A stretch of DNA of 20,184 nt, from assembly GCA_903905685.1 (NCBI GenBank), contig CAIVHI010000481.1:1-20184 (forward strand). The letters run 5' to 3'. The DNA is from an uncultured Bacteroidota bacterium (GTDB lineage Bacteria; Bacteroidota; Bacteroidia; Chitinophagales; Chitinophagaceae). The notes beneath the pieces were generated by a model. That model saw only the letters and a list, made by a program, of their open reading frames with translations. It made no database searches and had not been told where the DNA came from. The translations under genes and the position numbers were made by a program. Below, piece after piece: positions 15,939 to 20,184 of this stretch. Each line of letters opens with the position of its first letter. Positions within the stretch are counted from its first letter, which is position 1.

Positions 15939-17348
15939 TCAATCTTCGTCGGCCTCCTCCATGAGCGGTACATCCTCCGGGTCTATGTCCGCAATGGGCG
16001 TGGCAGCCGGGAGCACATCAGTCAAGTAGTTGGACTTCAAATGGTCATAGAGCGACGTCTTGTCGGCAGGGGTGGCAAACAGGTTGGCGGTGAGGCCGGC
16101 GAGCATGAGTGGGAAAACTATGCCGTGGCGGTCAGTCATTTCGAGCACCAGTATTGCCGACGTGAAAGGCGAACGCGTGATGCCCGTTAGGAAGGCCACC
16201 ATTCCACTGAGAATCAGGATATTGGCGTGGGCACCCACCTGCTGTGAAATTTGTGCTGCCAATGCACCTATGCCCGACCCAATGGCCAATGCCGGTGCGA
16301 AAATGCCTCCGGCCCCACCCGTAGTAAAGCAGAGCATTGCACCGGCGATGCGGATGAATGGCAGCGCGGGAGCGACCGATTTGTTGTTGGAGAACAGGAG
16401 TTGCGTCATGCCGGTTTTCCCCGACCCCATCATGTTTGGGCCTACCATGCAGGCACATGCTGCGATGGCCAGCGCACAAAAAACCACGTATGCTGCCTGA
16501 GGTGCCCACCCATGAAATTTCCGTTTCCAAGCCAATACCCTCACGACGCCAACACCCATGAACGCCGCCAGCAGTCCACATAACGCTGCCGTTGGAACCA
16601 CCGCAAGTATTGTGGCGGCATCGGCACTGCCCACATCGGGATACCCGAGATAGAGGTACGGCCCCAACAGGCCTTGTGCTGCGAGACCTGCAATGATGAC
16701 TCCTGTAAAAATGGCGGTTTTGAAATAGCTGATGTGGATTTTGGCGAGTTCTTCAACAGCAAAAACGATGCCTCCAAGCGGAGTGTTGAAGGCGGCGGCA
16801 AGCCCGGCCGCCGCCCCTGTCACAATCATGTTGCGTTTGGATACCCGTGGCCAAGACTCGGGCAGCAGCCGGTTCACCGTCCGGAAAATGCTGCCCGATA
16901 TCTGTATGGTTGGCCCTTCGCGCCCAATAATGCCGCCGCCCAGTGCCATGAACATCGTTGACAACACTTTGACCAATGCGACCCTGATGCTGAGTAAGCG
17001 GTCAACCAAGTGGTTGTTGGCGGGAGTAGCGAGCTCCATAGCCGCCATAACTTGAGGAATGCCGCTGCCCGCCGCCGGCGGTGCGAAGCGCCGCACCAGC
17101 AGCCAGGCAATGATGAAGCATACCGGAGAGACGATAAATAACAACCACTTGCCGGCGGCGTACACACCCAGCGATGCCTCCTCGGCCAAGCCGAACAACT
17201 TGGCATAGCCCACGGAAAACAGCCCTGTAAGCAGAGCACCCACAACAAACGGCGTGGCCTGCAATACGTTTTGCCTTACTTTGGATTGCCTGATGGCGGC
17301 CATCAGGACTTCGCCATATTTTTTTTCTGAATATTTCATTGCAGCCAA
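15939..17348 (-). CDS. ClC-type chloride channel/antiporter
   Basis: This 469-residue integral membrane protein is close in length to the E. coli ClC antiporter. Motifs appear in order: GSGIPQ at 94-99 (Ser 95, chloride site), GREGP at 142-146 (Glu 144, external gating glutamate), NTPLGGIVFAVEEL with Glu 199-200 (the internal proton glutamate falls here in antiporters), GGAGGIFAP at 344-352 (GxFxP), and Tyr 434 (TSLYDHL), which fits the central chloride-binding Tyr. Retention of both glutamates suggests Cl-/H+ exchange rather than a channel. There is no CBS domain, and the C-terminal tail is acidic. The ATG at 17348 is nine bases after the upstream coiled-coil gene's stop, so it is the last gene of a three-gene operon; an ATG three codons in is an alternative. 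Confidence 0.94.
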   Translation of the reverse strand: MAAMKYSEKKYGEVLMAAIRQSKVRQNVLQATPFVVGALLTGLFSVGYAKLFGLAEEASLGVYAAGKWLLFIVSPVCFIIAWLLVRRFAPPAAGSGIPQVMAAMELATPANNHLVDRLLSIRVALVKVLSTMFMALGGGIIGREGPTIQISGSIFRTVNRLLPESWPRVSKRNMIVTGAAAGLAAAFNTPLGGIVFAVEELAKIHISYFKTAIFTGVIIAGLAAQGLLGPYLYLGYPDVGSADAATILAVVPTAALCGLLAAFMGVGVVRVLAWKRKFHGWAPQAAYVVFCALAIAACACMVGPNMMGSGKTGMTQLLFSNNKSVAPALPFIRIAGAMLCFTTGGAGGIFAPALAIGSGIGALAAQISQQVGAHANILILSGMVAFLTGITRSPFTSAILVLEMTDRHGIVFPLMLAGLTANLFATPADKTSLYDHLKSNYLTDVLPAATPIADIDPEDVPLMEEADED

Positions 17349-17357
17349 GTGCGGTCA

Positions 17358-18290
17358 TCAATTCAGAATGGTACGTGCCGTTCCTATTTTATACCCGTTG
17401 TTATAGATGGTGATGGAGTAAGTGCCCCGTTGGTATTCGTATTCGTGACCCCATTCCACGACCAGTCCCGGAACTTTTTCGTTTTGTTGGAGCTTGATTT
17501 CCCGCATGAAGCTGTAGGGTACCTGGGTGCCATTATTGGCGGTAAAGTTTGCCGAACTTCGGTCTGGTGTGGTGAGCAACTTACCGGAAGGGTCTTTGAT
17601 GACGAAAAAGAGTTGTTTCACCCCGCTCTCTGCAATTCGGTTTTCGTCGATGTCGAAATTGACCCGCAGCAAGTCTGCCTTTCCGGCGCGTAGAGTGGGT
17701 TTTTCTCTTTTTCCGTGCCTTTTCAGGTGAATGGCTGTGATTCGTATACCCGATGCATGGAGTACCGACCCCAGCTCAAGCAGGTGGTAGTATCGCGACA
17801 GCAGGGAGTCGCGTAGGCGGTACAGCGCCCCATTGCCACTATCGGTAAAGCCGGGAGCCCGTTCAATGGCGCTTTGCTGCCGTCCCAAATTGCCTTCCAA
17901 GGTGAGGATGATTTTCCTGTTCTTGTCTTCCTTTTTCTTAAGCTCCCTGTTGTTGGCATGGAGGTCGGCCACTTTTTGGTTGAGCTGCTCCAGTTCGTCC
18001 TGTTTCCGTTTCAAGTCGCTATCCAGTTGGGTGTTTCTGGTGGCGAGTTGGTCTATTTTGAGGTTGGCGGCATCGTTTTGCGCTTTCAAGTCTCCTTCGG
18101 CTATTGCGATGGAATCGAGTTTCCGTTTGTAGTCGTCGGTAGCATTACCGAAAAAGCCGCCACCGCTATTGCAGGAAAGGACGGTGTTTACGATCAGGAA
18201 CATTGCGATTGTAATGCCGGCAAGAGCCGAGAACTCCCCGAAACCCTTCTTTGGGTATATTCGGGCAAAGAACATTAATGATTTTCCCAT
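17358..18290 (-). CDS. Membrane-anchored or lipoprotein coiled-coil protein of unknown function
   Basis: I do not recognise this 310-residue protein. A hydrophobic helix at about 19-39 ends in VLSC (Cys 40), which could be a lipobox or just the end of a membrane anchor; the 19-residue n-region is long for a lipoprotein. Residues about 51-135 form a Lys/Glu/Leu-rich heptad-pattern coiled coil. Residues about 185-310 look like a beta-sandwich (VNFDIDE, QLFFVIKDPSG, VEWGHEYEYQRGTYSITIY). The coiled coil and C-terminal domain are presumably in the periplasm. It lies between an exported coiled-coil gene (32-base gap) and the ClC gene (nine-base gap), so it probably acts with them. Confidence 0.8.
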   Translation of the reverse strand: MGKSLMFFARIYPKKGFGEFSALAGITIAMFLIVNTVLSCNSGGGFFGNATDDYKRKLDSIAIAEGDLKAQNDAANLKIDQLATRNTQLDSDLKRKQDELEQLNQKVADLHANNRELKKKEDKNRKIILTLEGNLGRQQSAIERAPGFTDSGNGALYRLRDSLLSRYYHLLELGSVLHASGIRITAIHLKRHGKREKPTLRAGKADLLRVNFDIDENRIAESGVKQLFFVIKDPSGKLLTTPDRSSANFTANNGTQVPYSFMREIKLQQNEKVPGLVVEWGHEYEYQRGTYSITIYNNGYKIGTARTILN

Positions 18291-18322
18291 GAATTGGTTG
18301 TTTTATGGGAAATGGCGCATCG

Positions 18323-19519
18323 TCACAACACCTTGTACATCCGCGTAGCGGCATGAACGTATTGTATGGGTTCAAAAGCATCGTCGAATGTAGCTTTGAG
18401 TTGATTGAGCTTTTGGTCGAGCTTGCCCACCCTATCGCCTATTTCCTTGTTGGTTTTATATTTGTTTATCAACACGGAGTACTTACCTATGTGGTGTTTG
18501 ATGTGGTAAGTGATGTCTCCATATTTCAGTTTCAGAGACTGCACGTCCATAAGTTGGTAGTAAATATTTTCTTTCCAGTCTTTGGGGCGTGATTTTTGGG
18601 TAGCCAGCACATAATTTGCGGCCTTCTCGCGCAGCGCGGTGAGGTAGAGGTACCGTCGGTCGGCATCGCTTTGATTGGTGAACAAATTGGTCATTTCGGG
18701 TCTGGTGATGCCCAACATGTTGAGGTTGCGGTTCAATACCGAATCGTATTGCAACTGCATTTCCTGCAAAGCCTCCGTAATTTCATCCCATTCATTTTCG
18801 ACCATGCCTTTATCTGTAACAAATTGGCTTACCGACACCGTGATGGCAAACATCTTATCGGCCTCCACTTTGAGATCCCTACGCTTGTGGCCTATGGACT
18901 TGATATAGTCTGACATGCCGGAAAACAGCAACTGGGAATATGCCCCCACCAAGGGGATGCCGAAGGTGATGTTTCCCGTAGCATTCACAATTGAGGCCAG
19001 CGTATTCAGCGTTGGGTTGTCTTCCTTAGTCTCGTCAATATAGGTCTTGAATTTATCGAACCCGCTTCGGAACCCATCGTAAGTGGTAGGGTTGCCGGTT
19101 TCGGTTAGGGCATTGAAGAAATCCTTCGTGGAACGGAAAAGGATGAGGGGCTTGATTTCGCGGTCCATCGACACCATATTGATGATGGCGGCCTGGTAGT
19201 TGGCCTCATACACATTGAGTTCGTTCTGTTCTCTGGCTTTCTGTTTCTCTTCCAGTACCTCCACGCGTTCGGCCACGCGGTCTATGCGTTCTTTGGGGCT
19301 GCCTGTAAGCTTGATGATGCTGTCCAGCCGCGTCACCTTGGAGTCCAGCTTCACCATCGTCGAATCGAGCGCACGGTTTTTGGTGTCGAAGTTTCGGTGG
19401 ATGTCGTCGAGGATTTTCTCCCTCACGGTTTTTTCGGCTGTAGCCGCGGAGTCTTCGCCGAGGGCGTGGGCGGTGAATGCATAAAGCAGAGAAAGCGCCA
19501 AAATGGTCAGCAGTTTCAT
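18323..19519 (-). CDS. Exported coiled-coil protein of unknown function
   Basis: I do not recognise this 398-residue protein. A signal peptide (MKLLTILALS to about residue 20, AHALG) is followed by a long helical region at about 28-115. There the triplet LDS recurs every seven residues (51, 58, 65), a clear heptad pattern. Residues 171-200 form a moderately hydrophobic stretch (LNTLASIVNATGNITFGIPL onward) flanked by charged helices. The rest to 398 is predicted helical. The helical hairpin with a central hydrophobic patch superficially recalls alpha-helical pore-formers, but there is no sequence evidence for that. I chose the ATG at 19519 because the signal peptide starts there; the frame is open to 19630, but that stretch is Arg/Pro-rich and lacks a signal. 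It is the first gene of the operon with 18290-17358 and ClC. Confidence 0.82.
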   Translation of the reverse strand: MKLLTILALSLLYAFTAHALGEDSAATAEKTVREKILDDIHRNFDTKNRALDSTMVKLDSKVTRLDSIIKLTGSPKERIDRVAERVEVLEEKQKAREQNELNVYEANYQAAIINMVSMDREIKPLILFRSTKDFFNALTETGNPTTYDGFRSGFDKFKTYIDETKEDNPTLNTLASIVNATGNITFGIPLVGAYSQLLFSGMSDYIKSIGHKRRDLKVEADKMFAITVSVSQFVTDKGMVENEWDEITEALQEMQLQYDSVLNRNLNMLGITRPEMTNLFTNQSDADRRYLYLTALREKAANYVLATQKSRPKDWKENIYYQLMDVQSLKLKYGDITYHIKHHIGKYSVLINKYKTNKEIGDRVGKLDQKLNQLKATFDDAFEPIQYVHAATRMYKVL

Positions 19520-20184
19520 AACGATGGTGTTTGGGAAATTGAATAATGTTGGGGGCGACGCGCGGTGGGCGGCAACATGCAGCGGCAACAGCGGCCTTAG
19601 CCTTTGTTCCCATTGCCGGGCACCCTCCATCAGCAGCTGAACGCCCCTTCAGGTGGGCCGCGCAGCGGATGCAGATTGAGGCATTCTGAGCTGCACGATG
19701 CAGACTGTGGAATGACGAATGCGACATTGACCGGGAAGACGATGGTTCTGCATATGGGCTGGAAGCCTGCAATGAATCCACAGCATCCTCCCAAAAACCG
19801 CACCTTGATATGGAACTTCCGTATGGTTTGCCTGGTGAGTGAGAGGCTTGGGCCTGTGGCGGAGAGCGGAGCTGCGTGTAGCCTGCCCGATACCATTCCC
19901 GGCAATGCGCAGGCCTGCACCCTGAGCATGCCGCCCACCCCCGCCTGCACGCTCAAAAAGGTGTTCAACACCAGTAGCAGGACGATATGGAAGCGTTTCA
20001 TGCCCATATGGGGATTTCGGGTGTAAAAATACCGATTCGATACCGATGTAATGTAAATACTTTAACTTGGAAATGTTAATTTGGATGATTTTGGCCGCCC
20101 GGGCTTGAAGAACGAAGCGGGCACGCCCCAGACTTACAACGGCTACCGGCACCATGCCAAGCGCGTTTATCCGTGCCCCACCGC
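19520..20184. other. Right-end region with no firm gene
   Basis: Several overlapping frames are open on both strands here, typical of GC-rich non-coding or rapidly changing sequence. Only the minus-strand frame 20001-19630, listed separately, begins like a real gene. A plus-strand frame starting with TTG at 20081 runs off the right edge without a stop and could be the start of a gene outside the window. AT-rich sequence at about 20020-20085 could hold divergent promoters. Confidence 0.4.
19630..20001 (-). CDS. Doubtful small exported Cys-containing protein
   Basis: This frame gives 123 residues from the ATG at 20001 (or two more from 20007). It opens with a convincing signal peptide (MKRFHIVLLL to about residue 21, SVQAG), and the remainder has seven cysteines including CC and CSSEC. 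A TATTTTTA element on the minus strand (20031-20024) matches the -7 consensus at all but the last base. Against it: no domain is recognisable, the C-terminus (LNLHPLRGPPEGAFSC) looks like translated non-coding DNA, and overlapping frames of similar length exist on both strands. It may be a decayed or lineage-specific gene. Confidence 0.35.
   Translation of the reverse strand: MKRFHIVLLLVLNTFLSVQAGVGGMLRVQACALPGMVSGRLHAAPLSATGPSLSLTRQTIRKFHIKVRFLGGCCGFIAGFQPICRTIVFPVNVAFVIPQSASCSSECLNLHPLRGPPEGAFSC

Noticed and set aside
19649..20155. A 168-codon minus-strand frame at the right end
   Set aside because: The translation is Arg/His/Pro-rich with no signal or domain, and it overlaps the more gene-like frame 20001-19630 in another reading frame.
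20081..20184. A plus-strand TTG frame open to the right edge
   Set aside because: Only 34 codons are visible, with no ATG and no recognised motif; it could be a truncated gene start but cannot be supported from this window.

Overview
The window looks like a chromosomal segment of a Bacteroidota bacterium, most likely of the Chitinophagaceae/Cytophagales kind. The evidence is a giant PKD-repeat protein with a gliding-type C-terminal domain next to a PorP/SprF-like protein, a second exported protein with a type A type IX secretion (T9SS) tail, and an ECF sigma factor overlapping a membrane-anchored barrel-like protein. HisKA-type PAS kinases with SHNLRSS-like H-boxes and several TAnnTTTG-like -7 promoter elements point the same way. 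No tRNA, rRNA, CRISPR array, transposase or phage gene is visible.

Layout. Positions 1-655 carry no convincing gene. Positions 656-6264 hold the T9SS adhesin and its PorP/SprF partner, 20 bases apart. Next comes an exported double-domain retropepsin-like protein (6422-7696). A signalling cluster follows: a soluble PAS histidine kinase (7867-9444) and two paralogous stand-alone receiver proteins (9449-9886 and 10169-10585). An ECF sigma factor (10863-11444) overlaps by 20 bases a gene for a one-helix protein with an outer-membrane-barrel-like C-terminus (11425-12615). After two strong inverted repeats lies a polytopic GT-C-like membrane protein (12721-14340).

The strand then switches. A membrane-anchored HExxH metallopeptidase-like gene (15139 down to 14387) is divergent from a small T9SS type A cargo gene (15234-15803). 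On the minus strand, an apparent three-gene operon runs from 19519 down to 15939: an exported coiled-coil protein, a membrane-anchored or lipoprotein coiled-coil protein, and a ClC-type chloride/proton antiporter. The right end (19520-20184) holds one doubtful small exported Cys-containing ORF on the minus strand.

Functionally the window is mostly cell envelope (surface adhesin, T9SS cargo, exported proteases, OM barrel, GT-C enzyme, ClC) plus two regulatory modules. The best candidates for something undescribed are the coiled-coil/coiled-coil/ClC operon, the kinase with two output-less receivers (one with Arg at the conserved Lys position), and the sigma factor/TM-barrel pair. All functional calls rest on motif reading only; no database search was run.
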